64,000 bases of DNA from Gemmataceae bacterium (GCA_028288765.1 JAQGHQ010000257.1:1-64000), one strand, 5' to 3'. Shown: positions 8,002 through 17,620, counted from the first letter of the stretch. Notes: generated from the sequence alone by a model not told the origin. Numbers and translations are program-made.

Positions 8002-9324
8002 ATGCCGCATTCGGATTCGATCTCCCGCCGCACGGTCCTGAAAGGCGTCGGCGTCACGGTCGCCCTCCCGTGGCTGGAGGCGCTTCCGCTCGTGGCGGGC
8101 GAAACGCCCCCCGGCGCCCCGGCTTACCCCCGGCGGTTCGCGGCCCTGTTCATGGGGAACGGCATCAGCCCCAAGAACTGGTGGGCCAAAGGCGCGGGCG
8201 CCGAGATGCAGCTGAGCAAGAGCCTCGAACCCCTGGCCTCGCTCCGGCCCCGGCTGAACGTCGTCTCGGGGCTGTTCAACAAGCACGCGACAGGGGTCGG
8301 CATCCACCCCGGGCAGACCGGCAACATCCTCTCCGGGGCCGCCCTTCAGAAGGGCGCGGTGCTGCGGGGCGGGGTCAGCATGGACCAGGTGATCGCCGCG
8401 CGCATCGGGGAAGAGACCGCGCAGCCGAGCCTGGTGCTCGGGTGCGAACAGCCGATCACCGGGTACCACGAGACCAACTTCTCGATGGCCTACAGCTCCC
8501 ACATCTCCTGGCAGGACGCGAACTCGCCCGTGCCGATGGAGGTCTACCCGTCGCTCGCGTTCGACAGCCTGTTCGACAACCAGGGGAGCCGCCGGACGGC
8601 CAGCATCCTCGACCGCGTCAAGGACCAGGCCGCCGCGCTCAACGGCCGGGTCAGTCACGCGGACAAGGCCAAGCTCGACGAGTACCTGACGAGCGTCCGC
8701 GAGGTCGAGAAGCGGGTCGAGCGGACCCGCACGGAGAAGGACCGCGCCGACGACCGGGCCCGCGACCGCGGCCGGCCGGCGGCCGCCATGCCCCGGCCCG
8801 ACAACGGGCTCCCCGAGGACATCCGCGAGCACATGAAGCTGATGTGCGACATCATCGCGCTCGCCTTCCAGACGGACAAGACGCGGGTCGCCACGCTGCT
8901 CCTGTGCCGGGACCTGTCCGGCCTCTTCTACCCGTTCCTCGACGTGCGGACGGCCCACCACCCGACCTCGCACGAGGACCAGTCCGACGCCTACGAGCGG
9001 GTGACCCGGTACTACGTGGGCCAACTCGCGTACCTCGCCGGTCGGCTCGCAACCATGCCGGAAGGGGATACGACCGTACTCGACAACTCGTGCCTCATGT
9101 TCGTCTCGAACATGTGGTCGGGGAGCCAGCACGACTCGCGGAAGCTCCCCGTCCTGCTGGTGGGCGGCCTGGGCGGGAAGCTCGCCACCGGCCGGGTCCT
9201 CGATTACGCCGACCGCGGCGACGACAACCGCAAGCTCTGCGGCCTCTACCTGTCGCTGATGGACCGGATGGGCGTGAAAGCCGACCGGTTCGGCGACGCC
9301 GCCGAGCCGCTCGCCGGGCTGTGA
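8002..9324 (+). CDS. DUF1552 protein, Tat-exported
   Basis: The start is placed at the ATG at 8002 (440 residues); an ATG at 7990 (MVTDMPHSD) is the alternative and anything earlier runs into repeat DNA. The N terminus is a twin-arginine signal, SRRTVLKGVGVTVALPWLEA. The body follows the DUF1552 pattern: RFAALFMGNGISPKNWW, HPGQTGNILSGA, a Lys/Arg-rich helical stretch around residues 220-270, then HHPTSHEDQSDAYERVTRYY and FVSNMWSGSQHDSRKLPVLL. DUF1552 proteins are the usual partner of DUF1592 cytochrome-like proteins and are thought to act outside the cytoplasm; no enzyme activity is established. The adjacent REP insertion may have separated it from the partner's promoter. Confidence 0.88.
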   Translation: MPHSDSISRRTVLKGVGVTVALPWLEALPLVAGETPPGAPAYPRRFAALFMGNGISPKNWWAKGAGAEMQLSKSLEPLASLRPRLNVVSGLFNKHATGVGIHPGQTGNILSGAALQKGAVLRGGVSMDQVIAARIGEETAQPSLVLGCEQPITGYHETNFSMAYSSHISWQDANSPVPMEVYPSLAFDSLFDNQGSRRTASILDRVKDQAAALNGRVSHADKAKLDEYLTSVREVEKRVERTRTEKDRADDRARDRGRPAAAMPRPDNGLPEDIREHMKLMCDIIALAFQTDKTRVATLLLCRDLSGLFYPFLDVRTAHHPTSHEDQSDAYERVTRYYVGQLAYLAGRLATMPEGDTTVLDNSCLMFVSNMWSGSQHDSRKLPVLLVGGLGGKLATGRVLDYADRGDDNRKLCGLYLSLMDRMGVKADRFGDAAEPLAGL

Positions 9325-9414
9325 CCGCCGGAGGCCGCGCGGGCTACTATCACCGAACCAAGACCTGCACCGTCCTCGCCCCGTATAACCTGGGTGTCAC
9401 CCCGAGGGACACGC

Positions 9415-12400
9415 ATGCGCCCGCGACTCGCACCTGTCATCCTCTTCGTCCTGGCCGTCCCGGCCCTCCTCACCGCCGTCCCGCCGGACGCGCCGAAGCC
9501 GGCCGCCCCGGAACCGGACCTGCCCGACGGGACCGAAAAGGCCCTCCAGCACATGGCCGGGTTCCGCCTCCCGAAGGGGCTGAAGGTCGAGCTGTTCGCC
9601 GCCGAGCCGAAGCTCGCCAGCCCGGTCGCGATCGGGCTCGACGAGAAGGGCCGGGTGTTCGTCGCCGAGGAGTACCGGTTCAGCCGGGGGACCGAGGAGA
9701 ACCGGACCCGCCCGTTCTTCCTCGAAGACGACCTCCAGATCCGTACCCTCGACGACCGGCTCAAGATGTACCGGAAGTGGGCCGGCAAGTTCGAGGGCGG
9801 GATGGACTGGTTCAGCAAACACGCCGACCAGGTCCGGCTGCTCGAAGACACGGACGGGGACGGCCGGGCGGACAAGAGCACCGTGTTCGCCGGCGGGTTC
9901 AACCACCCCCTCGACGGCCTCGCGGCCGGGGTCCTCGCCCGGGACGGGGACGTCTACCTCACCTGCATCCCGAACCTCTGGCGGCTCCGGGACACGAAGG
10001 GGAAGGGCGTGGCCGACGCGCGCGAGCCGCTCCTGACCGGGTTCGGGGTGAACTGCGCGTTCCTCGGCCATGACCTCCACGGGCTGATCTTCGGCCCGGA
10101 CGGGAAGCTGTACTTCAGCGTCGGCGACCGCGGGTTCAACGTCACCTCGAAAGAGGGGGCGACACTGAGCGGCCCCCGGACCGGAGCGGTGTTCCGCTGC
10201 GACCCGGACGGGTCGAACCTGGAAGTCGTGATGCGCGGCCTGCGGAACCCGCAGGAGCTGGCGTTCGACCAGTACGGGAACCTGTTCGCCGACGACAACA
10301 ACTGCGACAAGGGGGACCACGCCAGGCTGGTCTACGTGGTCGAGGACGGGGACTGCGGGTGGAACATGGCGTACCAGACGATCCCCGCTCCGTACACGGC
10401 CGGGCCGTGGTTCGCCGAGAAGATGTGGCACCTCCCGCACCCCGGCCAGCCGGCCTGGATCGTCCCCCCGGTCGGCAAGATCGGGACCGGGCCGAGCGGG
10501 TTCCTGTTCACCAGCGGGACCACCCTGCCGGACCGGTACAAGAACAGCTTCATCATGTGCAACTACGCCGGCGGCCGGGGCCTGGAGGCGTTCCGGGTGA
10601 CGCTGAAGGGGGCGGGCTTCGAGGTCGCCGACTACCACGACTTCATGGTCCCGATCATGGCGACCGACGCCGAGTTCGGCCCGGACGGCAAGCTGTACGT
10701 GTCCGACTTCGTGAACCTCGACTGGTCGGGCCGGAGCCTCGGCGGCCGGATCTACACCGTCTCCGACCCCGAGAAGGTCAAGGACCCGGCCGTGCTCGCC
10801 GTGAAGAAACTGTTCGCGGAAGGGTTCAACCACCGCCCGGTCAAGGACCTGGCGGACCTGCTCGGGCACCCGGACCAGAAGGTCCGTCTCCGGGCGCAGT
10901 GGGCGATCGCGAGCCACGCGGCCGGAGGCAAGCAGGCGGATGTTGTCGCCGCCCTGGCCACTGTCCTCGCGGACACCACCCGCCAGCTCCCCCGGCTGCA
11001 CGCGGTCTGGTGTCTCGGCCAGATCGCCCGGATTCACCCGCTCCCGCCCGGGGCGATCAGCTCCGTGCTGGCGGACAGGGACCCGGAGGTCCGGGCTCAG
11101 GCGGCGAAAGTCGCTGGCGATATCGGCCGGGCCGAGGAAGTGGGCACCCTGACGAGCCTGCTCGCCGATCCCGAACCGCGGGTGCGGTTCTTCGCCGCCC
11201 AGGCACTCGGAAAGTTGAAGTCCAAGCCGGCGATCCCCGGGCTGTTCAAGGTCCTCGCCGAGAACAAGGACGCCGACCCGTTCCTCCGGCACGCGTGCGT
11301 CGCGGCCCTGGCCCGGATCGGCGACGCCGACGCCGCCCACGCCCGGGCGACCGACCCGAGCGCGTCCGTCCGGCTCGCCGTCGTCCTCGTCCAGCGGCGG
11401 CTACGGGATAAGCGGGTCGCCCAGTTCCTGACCGACCCCGACTCGCTCGTCCGCGCCGAGGCCGCCCGGGCGGTCCACGACCTCCCGATGGAGGACCTGT
11501 ACCCCGCCCTCGCGCAGCTGCTCCCGAAGCTCACCGCGTCGTCCGATGACGACGCCACCGCCCGGCGGTGTATCGACGCCGCATTCCGGCTCGGCGGGGC
11601 CGGCGAGGCGAAGACCGTCCTCGCCGCGGCGGCGAACCCGAACCTGTCGCCGGCCGTCCGGGTCGAGGCGGTGGCCGCGCTCCGCCACTGGGCCGACCCG
11701 CCGCAGCGGGACCGGGTCACCGGGTTCTGGCGGCCGCTCGGCAAGCGGGACACCGAGCTGATCCGGGGGGTGGTCGGGCCCGCCTTCGAGAAACTGCTCG
11801 GGAGCACGTCCGGGGCGCTCCTGACGGACGTGGTCGGGCTGATCCGGCCGCTCGAACTGGACGTCGGCGAGGGTACTCTGGGCGAGTGGGTCGCCGACAC
11901 GAAGAAGGAGGTGCCGGTCCGCGTCGCCGCCCTCCGCGTGCTCGCCGACCGGAAGGCGAAGACGCTCCCGGCCTCGGTGTCAGTGGCGATCGGAGACACG
12001 GCCCCGCTGCTCCGGGCGGAGGCCCGGGACGTCCTCGCCGCCACCGACCCGGTGAAGGGAACCGACCTGCTCGCGGCCGCGCTGGCCGACGAGACGGCCC
12101 CGGTGGTCGAGCGGCAGCGGGCGGTCGCGGCCCTGGCCCGGGTAAAGGCCCCGGCCGCCGGCCGCCAGCTCGACGCCTGGGCCGACAAGCTCGCGGCCGG
12201 CGCGGTGCCGGAGGAACTCCGGCTCGACGTCCTCGACGCCCTGACGGTCGCCCCGGCCCCCCGCCGCGACAAGGTCCGGGCGGCGTTCGAGGCCGCCCAG
12301 CCGGGCGGGCCGCACGCGAAGTTCTCTGTCAGTCTGAAGGGTGGGGACGCGGACCGCGGGCGGGAGGTCTTCTTCGGCCACGCGGCGGCTCAGTGCGTCC

Positions 12401-12765
12401 GGTGTCACGTGGTCAACGGCGCCGGCGGGAATGCCGGGCCGGACCTGTCGAAGGTGGCAACCCGCTATCCGGACAGGACGCGGGAGTTCTTCCTGGAATC
12501 GCTGCTCACCCCGAGCGCCAAAATCGCCCCCGGGTTCGGGACGGTCACGCTTGCCCTTGCGGACGGGCGGACCGTCTCCGGGGTGCTCGCCGCCGAGGAC
12601 AAGACGGCGGTGACGCTCCAGGCGCCGGATGGGAAGAAGGAGGTGATCCCCGTGGCGGACATCGAACGCCGGTCGGCCGCGACTTCCCCGATGCCGGCGG
12701 TAGACCGGACCCTCACCCCGCGGGAAGTGCGCGACCTGGTCGAGTACCTGACGACCCTCCGCTGA
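9415..12765 (+). CDS. PVC-type haem-binding CxxCH protein with beta-propeller and HEAT repeats (TIGR02604/TIGR02603)
   Basis: An 1116-residue exported protein; the ATG at 9415 directly precedes a signal peptide (PRLAPVILFVLAVPALLTA). Residues 40-450 match the membrane-bound dehydrogenase / glucose-sorbosone-dehydrogenase-like propeller (GFRLPKGLKVELFAAEP, EDTDGDGRADKSTVFAGGF, GLRNPQELAFDQYGNLFADDN). From about 480 to 870 there are HEAT-like repeats (DRDPEVRAQAAKVAGDIG, DPEPRVRFFAAQALGKLK). The C terminus is the planctomycete haem-binding domain with CVRCH (Cys994) and GPDLSKVATRYPDRTREFF. It probably oxidises a sugar-like or other periplasmic substrate and passes electrons to its own haem; the substrate is unknown. 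It follows the DUF1592/DUF1552 genes in the same direction, 90 bases after the latter. Confidence 0.92.
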   Translation: MRPRLAPVILFVLAVPALLTAVPPDAPKPAAPEPDLPDGTEKALQHMAGFRLPKGLKVELFAAEPKLASPVAIGLDEKGRVFVAEEYRFSRGTEENRTRPFFLEDDLQIRTLDDRLKMYRKWAGKFEGGMDWFSKHADQVRLLEDTDGDGRADKSTVFAGGFNHPLDGLAAGVLARDGDVYLTCIPNLWRLRDTKGKGVADAREPLLTGFGVNCAFLGHDLHGLIFGPDGKLYFSVGDRGFNVTSKEGATLSGPRTGAVFRCDPDGSNLEVVMRGLRNPQELAFDQYGNLFADDNNCDKGDHARLVYVVEDGDCGWNMAYQTIPAPYTAGPWFAEKMWHLPHPGQPAWIVPPVGKIGTGPSGFLFTSGTTLPDRYKNSFIMCNYAGGRGLEAFRVTLKGAGFEVADYHDFMVPIMATDAEFGPDGKLYVSDFVNLDWSGRSLGGRIYTVSDPEKVKDPAVLAVKKLFAEGFNHRPVKDLADLLGHPDQKVRLRAQWAIASHAAGGKQADVVAALATVLADTTRQLPRLHAVWCLGQIARIHPLPPGAISSVLADRDPEVRAQAAKVAGDIGRAEEVGTLTSLLADPEPRVRFFAAQALGKLKSKPAIPGLFKVLAENKDADPFLRHACVAALARIGDADAAHARATDPSASVRLAVVLVQRRLRDKRVAQFLTDPDSLVRAEAARAVHDLPMEDLYPALAQLLPKLTASSDDDATARRCIDAAFRLGGAGEAKTVLAAAANPNLSPAVRVEAVAALRHWADPPQRDRVTGFWRPLGKRDTELIRGVVGPAFEKLLGSTSGALLTDVVGLIRPLELDVGEGTLGEWVADTKKEVPVRVAALRVLADRKAKTLPASVSVAIGDTAPLLRAEARDVLAATDPVKGTDLLAAALADETAPVVERQRAVAALARVKAPAAGRQLDAWADKLAAGAVPEELRLDVLDALTVAPAPRRDKVRAAFEAAQPGGPHAKFSVSLKGGDADRGREVFFGHAAAQCVRCHVVNGAGGNAGPDLSKVATRYPDRTREFFLESLLTPSAKIAPGFGTVTLALADGRTVSGVLAAEDKTAVTLQAPDGKKEVIPVADIERRSAATSPMPAVDRTLTPREVRDLVEYLTTLR

Positions 12766-12811
12766 CCGGGCCCCCGGGCCCGACCGCACCATCATTTGGG
12801 CAAAGCTCTGC

Positions 12812-13213
12812 TCACGTGGGGCTCGTCGCGGCGGCCAGATCCCGAAGGGCCTGGGCGAGACCCGGCAGACTCCGGAACGGTTTCTCGAAGACCCGGACGG
12901 CCCCGAACGCGAGTAGGTCCTCGGCCGAGTACGCCCCCGAGGCCCCGGTCATGAACGCGGCCCGGAGGTCCGGATCGATCGCGCGCAGTTCGGCCAGGGT
13001 CCTGGGGCCGTCCCACGGGGCCATCCGGACGTCCAGCAGGACGACGTCGATCGCGTCCCGGTGCCGGCGGTACACGTCGACCGCCGTCTCCCCTCGGTCC
13101 GCGGTCAGGACATCCATCCCGGCCCGTGAGAGGGCTTGTGCGACTACCCGCCGGATTGCGTCCTCGTCGTCGACTACCAGGACCGTCGTGGTCCGTTCCT
13201 CGGGGCGGCTCAA
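12812..13213 (-). CDS. Single-domain response regulator (CheY-like receiver)
   Basis: A 133-residue protein that is almost only a receiver domain. It has the acidic pair VVDDEDAI near residues 13-16, the phosphoacceptor Asp in VVLLDVRMAPWDG, the conserved MTGASG Thr-type position and the Lys of FEKPF. There is no output domain. The start is TTG at 13213, supported by a GGAGG about seven bases upstream. It stands alone, convergent with the TIGR02604 gene 46 bases away, so its kinase cannot be named from context. Typical roles are phosphorelay or protein-protein switching. Confidence 0.88.
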   Translation of the reverse strand: MSRPEERTTTVLVVDDEDAIRRVVAQALSRAGMDVLTADRGETAVDVYRRHRDAIDVVLLDVRMAPWDGPRTLAELRAIDPDLRAAFMTGASGAYSAEDLLAFGAVRVFEKPFRSLPGLAQALRDLAAATSPT

Positions 13214-13960
13214 GTCCGTCCTCCGTTGGGGTCGGGCGATTCCTTCACCGTTCGACGAATGTAGGCATTTTCTGTGCCGCGCGGGCCGGCCGGGCGTTTC
13301 GACTTACGGATACTTGGGCGGGTCCCGCGCCAGTTCTACCAATGAGTTGACGGGGAAACGTCATCCTGACGAACGCGGCCGCCGGTCCGTTATCCGGCGA
13401 TACATGCATTCTCCGGTCCACCGGGCCGGATATGCAATACCAGCCGGCCGTCGACAGGCGGCGGCAAGGTAAAATTACGACCGAGCTCCGCATCCGCCAG
13501 ATCCCGTCCGGATCTTTGTACGACCCAGAACTGGCCGGCGACCTCCGGAGGGCTCGGGGGCTGGCGTCGCGTCGAGCGGCAGATCGTCGCCTCATGCACC
13601 GCCGGCCGGGAACCCGGCATCGGGTGGGTCGGCGGTCGCTACCGGGCTCCCCACCCCGGGCGATGCCCGGGGCTCAGGGCTGTCAGCCTGAAAGGCCGAA
13701 ATCCCCGGGCCACCGATTCCAGGTGGATGTCAACCGGGCAACGGTGAGACCATAGCGCCACATTGGCCGTGACTCCTGCGAATCCGACCCCCCAGAGGGT
13801 TATGCGGGATCGATAACCCTTCCCGGGTCGTCGTCCGATCTGGGCACGGCCTCGCACCGTCGCCCGCGGTGCTCGGCCCGTGTAAAGTGCGGAGACGACG
13901 GCGGGGTCCCGGTTCTTCACTCACACCCCCCGCGAGCCGTTCATATTTCGAGGAGAACTC
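13214..13960. other. Gene-free region with a degenerate REP-like dyad
   Basis: These 747 bases hold no convincing gene; the short frames here lack codon bias and motifs. At about 13648-13715 there is a weak member of the GC-rich palindrome family seen elsewhere: ccccgggcgatgcccgggg, followed by a tcagcctgaaaggccga half and a final ccccggg. The Ldh-type gene to the right has an AGGAGA ribosome binding site ending near 13957. Confidence 0.5.
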
Positions 13961-15031
13961 ATGCCGACCGACCCCGGAACACGCACCGTGTCCGCCGACG
14001 ACCTGTTCGAGTTCTGCGTGCGCGCCTTGACGGCGGTCGGCGTCGGGGATGCCGACGCCCGGACGACGGCGGACGTGCTGGTGACGACCGACACCTGGGG
14101 CGTGTTCACGCACGGCGTCAAGGCCCTCGGCGGCTACGTTCGACGGCTCAAGGGCGGCGGGCTCCGCGCCGCCGCCCGGCCGGAGGTGGTCGCGTCCGGC
14201 CCGGCGTGGGCGGTCGTGGACGGCCACTCGGCCCTCGGCATGGTCACGTCCGTCTTCGCCATGCGGGCGGCGATCGAGAAGGCTCGCGCGGGCGGGATCG
14301 GGTACGCCGGCGTCCGCAACAGCTGTCATTTCGGGGCGGCCGGGTACTACGCGAACCTGGCCGCCGCCGAGGGGATGATCGGGCTCGCGATGGCCAACGA
14401 CGTGCCGAGCGTCACCGGGCCCGGCGCGCGGGGGGCGATCACCGGGAGCAACCCGCTGGCCTACGCCGTCCCGACCGGGACCGGCCGGCCGATCCTGCTG
14501 GACATGGCGACGAGCACGGCGGCGGGGAGCAAGGTCGCCGCCGCCCACGCCATGGGAAAGGCGATCCCGGCCGACTGGGTGGTTGACCGAGATGGCGTCC
14601 CGAGTACCGACCCGGCGGCATTCCTCCAGGGCGGCGCGCTGCGGCCGATGGCCGGCCACAAGGGGTACGGGATCGCCCTGCTCATCGAGGTGCTGGCCGG
14701 CGTGCTGACGGGAGCGGGAATGACCCGCCAGATCGTCCCCTGGATCGTCGGCGACCCGGCCGTGCCGACGAACCACGGGGCCGCGTTCCTCGCCATCGAT
14801 ATCGCCGCGTTCCTCCCGGCCGAAGTCTTCCGGCGGCGGATCGACGCCCTGGCGGAGGAGATCCACACGGCCCCGAAGGCTCAGGGGGCGGACCGCATCT
14901 ACCTGCCGGGCGAGATCGAATGGGAGCGGCGGGAGCGATCACTTCGCGACGGCATCGACCTCCCGCCGGACGTGGTGGCCTCCGTCGCCGCACTCTCACG
15001 GGAGCTGAACATCCCGTTGAAGGGGATCTGA
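13961..15031 (+). CDS. Ldh-family (malate/L-lactate dehydrogenase type) oxidoreductase
   Basis: A 356-residue cytosolic NAD(P)-dependent oxidoreductase of the Ldh_2 family, which includes malate, ureidoglycolate and 2,3-diketo-L-gulonate reductases. Family features are the early helical segment with TWGVFTHG, VRNSCHFGAAGYYANLA (catalytic-type His in SCHFG), the cofactor-loop segment ITGSNPLAYAVP, LLDMATSTAAGSKV, and MAGHKGYGIALLIEVL near residue 230. Its length is normal. A clear AGGAGA ribosome binding site precedes the ATG. Motifs alone do not separate the possible 2-keto acid substrates and no pathway genes are adjacent. It converges on the anti-sigma gene with 14 bases between. Confidence 0.88.
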   Translation: MPTDPGTRTVSADDLFEFCVRALTAVGVGDADARTTADVLVTTDTWGVFTHGVKALGGYVRRLKGGGLRAAARPEVVASGPAWAVVDGHSALGMVTSVFAMRAAIEKARAGGIGYAGVRNSCHFGAAGYYANLAAAEGMIGLAMANDVPSVTGPGARGAITGSNPLAYAVPTGTGRPILLDMATSTAAGSKVAAAHAMGKAIPADWVVDRDGVPSTDPAAFLQGGALRPMAGHKGYGIALLIEVLAGVLTGAGMTRQIVPWIVGDPAVPTNHGAAFLAIDIAAFLPAEVFRRRIDALAEEIHTAPKAQGADRIYLPGEIEWERRERSLRDGIDLPPDVVASVAALSRELNIPLKGI

Positions 15032-15045
15032 CCGCGCACCACCCC

Positions 15046-15831
15046 TCACGGCGGCGGGGCCGCGGAATGCTGCCGGAGCAGACCCGCGAACTCATCGAGT
15101 TCTTGCGCGTTCAGGTCGGAAATCACCCAGTACGCCATCCCGGCCCGCTGCCAGTAACACACGTGGAAACCTTGCCGGGCGAGGGCCCGCACGGGGGTCT
15201 CGTCGGCGTCCGGGGCCGGCCAGGTGAACACGTTGATGGCGTGCAGCCGGCGGTGGTAGACGAGCGCGGCGACCGGCCGGTCGGCGAGGTAGTCCAGTCG
15301 GCCGCCGGACAGCGGGTACCCCTCCCCCGCGAGGTCCGGGACCTGGGGCGAGTAGTCCAGCTTACCCCGGAACCACGGCTTGACCGTGTGCCGGTCAGAC
15401 GATGCCACGTCGGTGAGGTGATCGGCCTGGAGCGAACGGACGTGGCCGGCGACCACCTGTTCCACGAGTTTGGTCTCGGCGGACGTCGACGCCCGGGACA
15501 GCAGCGCCCCGGTCGTCACGGCCGCGGCGGCCACCAGCCCGATCCCGGCCGCGGTCGCCCAGAGCAGGGCCCGCGGCCGCCGGCGCCCGCGGCGCGAAGG
15601 GGTGGCGGGAGCCGACCGGAGATCGGCCGCGAGTCTCGCGCGGAGTGCGTCCGGGGCGTGGTGGTACAACGGCGCGGACGCCAGTGCCTCGCGCAGCCGC
15701 CGCAGGCCGAGCTGGTGCTCCGCACATGCGGCACACTCCGCCAGGTGGTGCTCGATCTGGAGGTGACGCACCAGGTCCAGTTCCCCGTCCGAATACGGGT
15801 GCAACAGGTTTTGGACGTCTCGGCAGTCCAC
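15046..15831 (-). CDS. Zinc-finger anti-sigma factor, membrane-anchored
   Basis: A 261-residue protein. The N-terminal zf-HC2/ZAS domain has the His-x3-Cys-x2-Cys signature in HHLAECAAC (about residues 28-36), one predicted membrane helix lies at about residues 88-112 (ALLWATAAGIGLVAAAAVTT), and a C-terminal extracytoplasmic domain of about 145 residues follows. It starts with GTG one base after the sigma-factor stop, with a GGAGG site inside the end of the sigma gene, so the two are co-transcribed and probably coupled in translation. It is predicted to hold the ECF factor inactive at the membrane until a signal is sensed outside or by the zinc site. Confidence 0.9.
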   Translation of the reverse strand: MDCRDVQNLLHPYSDGELDLVRHLQIEHHLAECAACAEHQLGLRRLREALASAPLYHHAPDALRARLAADLRSAPATPSRRGRRRPRALLWATAAGIGLVAAAAVTTGALLSRASTSAETKLVEQVVAGHVRSLQADHLTDVASSDRHTVKPWFRGKLDYSPQVPDLAGEGYPLSGGRLDYLADRPVAALVYHRRLHAINVFTWPAPDADETPVRALARQGFHVCYWQRAGMAYWVISDLNAQELDEFAGLLRQHSAAPPP

Positions 15832-15832
15832 C

Positions 15833-16360
15833 TCACTCCTCCCGGCCCGGACACGGGGCCAGCCGCTGCCGGAGCTGCTTGCGGGCCCGGGACAGCCGCG
15901 ACATGACTGTGCCGACCGGGACCCCGACCACCGCCGCGATCTGCTGGTAGCTCAGTCCCTCCAGCTCCCGGAGCACCGTGACCTCGCGGAACTCGGGGGA
16001 CAGTTCCTCCAGGGCCTGGCGGAGGAGCTGCTGGTCGGCCTTCCGGATCACCAGGGACTCGGGGTTCGACGCGTCGTCCCCCCGGTCGTGGACGGCCTCG
16101 TCGAACGAGGCCGCGGCCCACGCCCGCCGCTTTGCCAGCCAGTCGTACGCCGCCCGGCGGACGACCGCCAGCAGCCACGTCCGCCCGTCCCCGCCCCGGA
16201 ACCCGGCGAAAAACTTCGCCGCGCGGAAATAGGCCTCCTGGACCACGTCCTCCGCGGCGTGGTCGTCCCGTGTCAGCCACCGGGCCAGGTTGTAAGCGGC
16301 GTCGAGGTGGGGCAGGGTGGCGTGCTCGAAGCGCCCCCGTTCGTCGAGGTTCAATCGCAC
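15833..16360 (-). CDS. ECF-type RNA polymerase sigma factor
   Basis: A 175-residue sigma70-family ECF factor. Region 2 has the DAAYNLARWLTRDDHAAEDV core and the EAYFRAAKFFAGFRG stretch; region 4 has the LSPEFREVTVLRELEGLSY segment and the recognition helix VPVGTVMSRLSRARKQLR. A GTG start at 16360 is preceded by GGAGAGGGG. It sits directly upstream of its anti-sigma factor on the same strand, and 197 bases separate it from the divergent exported phosphoesterase gene, a possible but unproven target. Confidence 0.94.
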   Translation of the reverse strand: MRLNLDERGRFEHATLPHLDAAYNLARWLTRDDHAAEDVVQEAYFRAAKFFAGFRGGDGRTWLLAVVRRAAYDWLAKRRAWAAASFDEAVHDRGDDASNPESLVIRKADQQLLRQALEELSPEFREVTVLRELEGLSYQQIAAVVGVPVGTVMSRLSRARKQLRQRLAPCPGREE

Positions 16361-16556
16361 CCCCTCTCCGCGGCGGAGTCTCGTCGGGCCGCCGGGTTCT
16401 CAACTGTACTCTACCGGCCGGTGGCGAGATTTATTCCCCGGAAACCGTCTCTTTTCGCCGCGGGAATTTTCCCTCGGGCCCGGCGGTCTGGTTTCCGTGG
16501 AGCCCGGCGCGGTCGGACCCGGCGGGCGCTCCGTTCTCAACTACGAGGGCAGAAAC

Positions 16557-17516
16557 ATGTCGTCTTCCGAGAAGTCGTCGGCCGGTGGCGACGGGATCGA
16601 CCGCCGGGGTATGTTGAAGTGCATGGCGTGGGTCGGTACCGGGCTGGTGTGGGGCGTGAGCGGCGGGGTGGCCACGTCGCGGGTGTTCGGCCAGCCGGCC
16701 GCCCCGGACCAGAAGCCGACGTTCACCTTCGTCCAGATCAGCGACAGCCACCTCGGGTTCGCCCGGGACCCGAACAAGGACGTCGCCGGCACGCTCAAGC
16801 AGACGGTCGACCGGATCAACGCCCTGCCCGAGCCCCCGGCGTTCGTCCTCCACACCGGGGACCTCACCCACCTGGCCAAGCCGGACGAGTTCGACGCCTG
16901 TGCCGAGATCCTCAAAGGAGTCAAGGCCGGGGCGGTCGGGTACGTCCCCGGCGAGCACGACTTCGACGGGGACGGGAACAAGGAGTACCTCGGGCGGTAC
17001 GGCAAGGGGACGCAGGGGCTCGGGTGGTACAACTTCGACCACAAGGGGGTCCACTTCGTCGCGCTCGTGAACGTGGCGAACGCCAAGTCGGGTAGCGGGG
17101 ACGGCGGCCTCGGGGTGATCGGGGCCGAGCAGTTGGCGTGGCTGAAGAAGGACCTGGCCGGGCTGAAGGACAGCACCCCGGTGGTGGTGTACGCCCACGT
17201 GCCCCTCTGGGCGGTCTACGAGAAGTGGGGCTGGGGCACCCGGGATGCCGAGCAGGCGCTCGACCTCCTGAAGCGGTTCGGCTCGCTGACCGTGCTCAAC
17301 GGGCACATCCACCAGGTCATGCAGAAGGTCGAGGGGAAGGTGACGTTCCACACCGCCCGCTCGACCGCGTTCCCCCAGTCGGAGCCCGGGAAGGGCACCC
17401 CGGGGCCGATCCGGAACCTGCCGGCGGGGAAGTTGAAGAGTGTCATCGGCCTGTCGACAGTATCGTACATCGAAACGGCCGGGTCGCTCGCGGTCGTTGA
17501 TTCCACACTCGAGTAA
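16557..17516 (+). CDS. Tat-exported calcineurin-like metallophosphoesterase
   Basis: The start at 16557 gives 319 residues with a twin-arginine-type leader (DRRGMLKCMAWVGTGLVWG). The five metallophosphatase blocks are present in order: QISDSHLG, HTGDLTH, VPGEHDFDG (GEHD where GNHD is usual), YAHVPLW and NGHIHQ, so the two-metal site is essentially complete. It is predicted to hydrolyse a phosphoester outside the cytoplasm. It starts a same-strand set with a membrane cytochrome gene and a second metallophosphoesterase, with gaps of about 100 bases, and is divergent from the ECF sigma gene. Confidence 0.88.
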   Translation: MSSSEKSSAGGDGIDRRGMLKCMAWVGTGLVWGVSGGVATSRVFGQPAAPDQKPTFTFVQISDSHLGFARDPNKDVAGTLKQTVDRINALPEPPAFVLHTGDLTHLAKPDEFDACAEILKGVKAGAVGYVPGEHDFDGDGNKEYLGRYGKGTQGLGWYNFDHKGVHFVALVNVANAKSGSGDGGLGVIGAEQLAWLKKDLAGLKDSTPVVVYAHVPLWAVYEKWGWGTRDAEQALDLLKRFGSLTVLNGHIHQVMQKVEGKVTFHTARSTAFPQSEPGKGTPGPIRNLPAGKLKSVIGLSTVSYIETAGSLAVVDSTLE

Positions 17517-17620
17517 GGAACCGGCCCGCCGCGACCGGGTCCGGGTCATCATCCGGCCCGGGCGATCGGCAAGACGTCCCGGCACCGCCGGGGCGTTCCC
17601 GAACGGGGTAGGGGTGCGCC

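Noticed and set aside
9397-11340. 647-codon open frame on the minus strand inside the TIGR02604 gene
   Set aside because: It is the antisense shadow of a high-GC gene; no motifs, and the sense protein has clear domains. The same applies to the long frames opposite 4457-6535, 41318-42967, 42968-44935 and 44936-47503.
12766-12811. Short gggccc-type dyad as a terminator between the TIGR02604 and receiver genes
   Set aside because: The six-base dyads are too short and common at this GC content to support a call.
13639-13920. 93-codon minus frame
   Set aside because: It runs through the degenerate repeat and has no codon bias, start signal or known motif.
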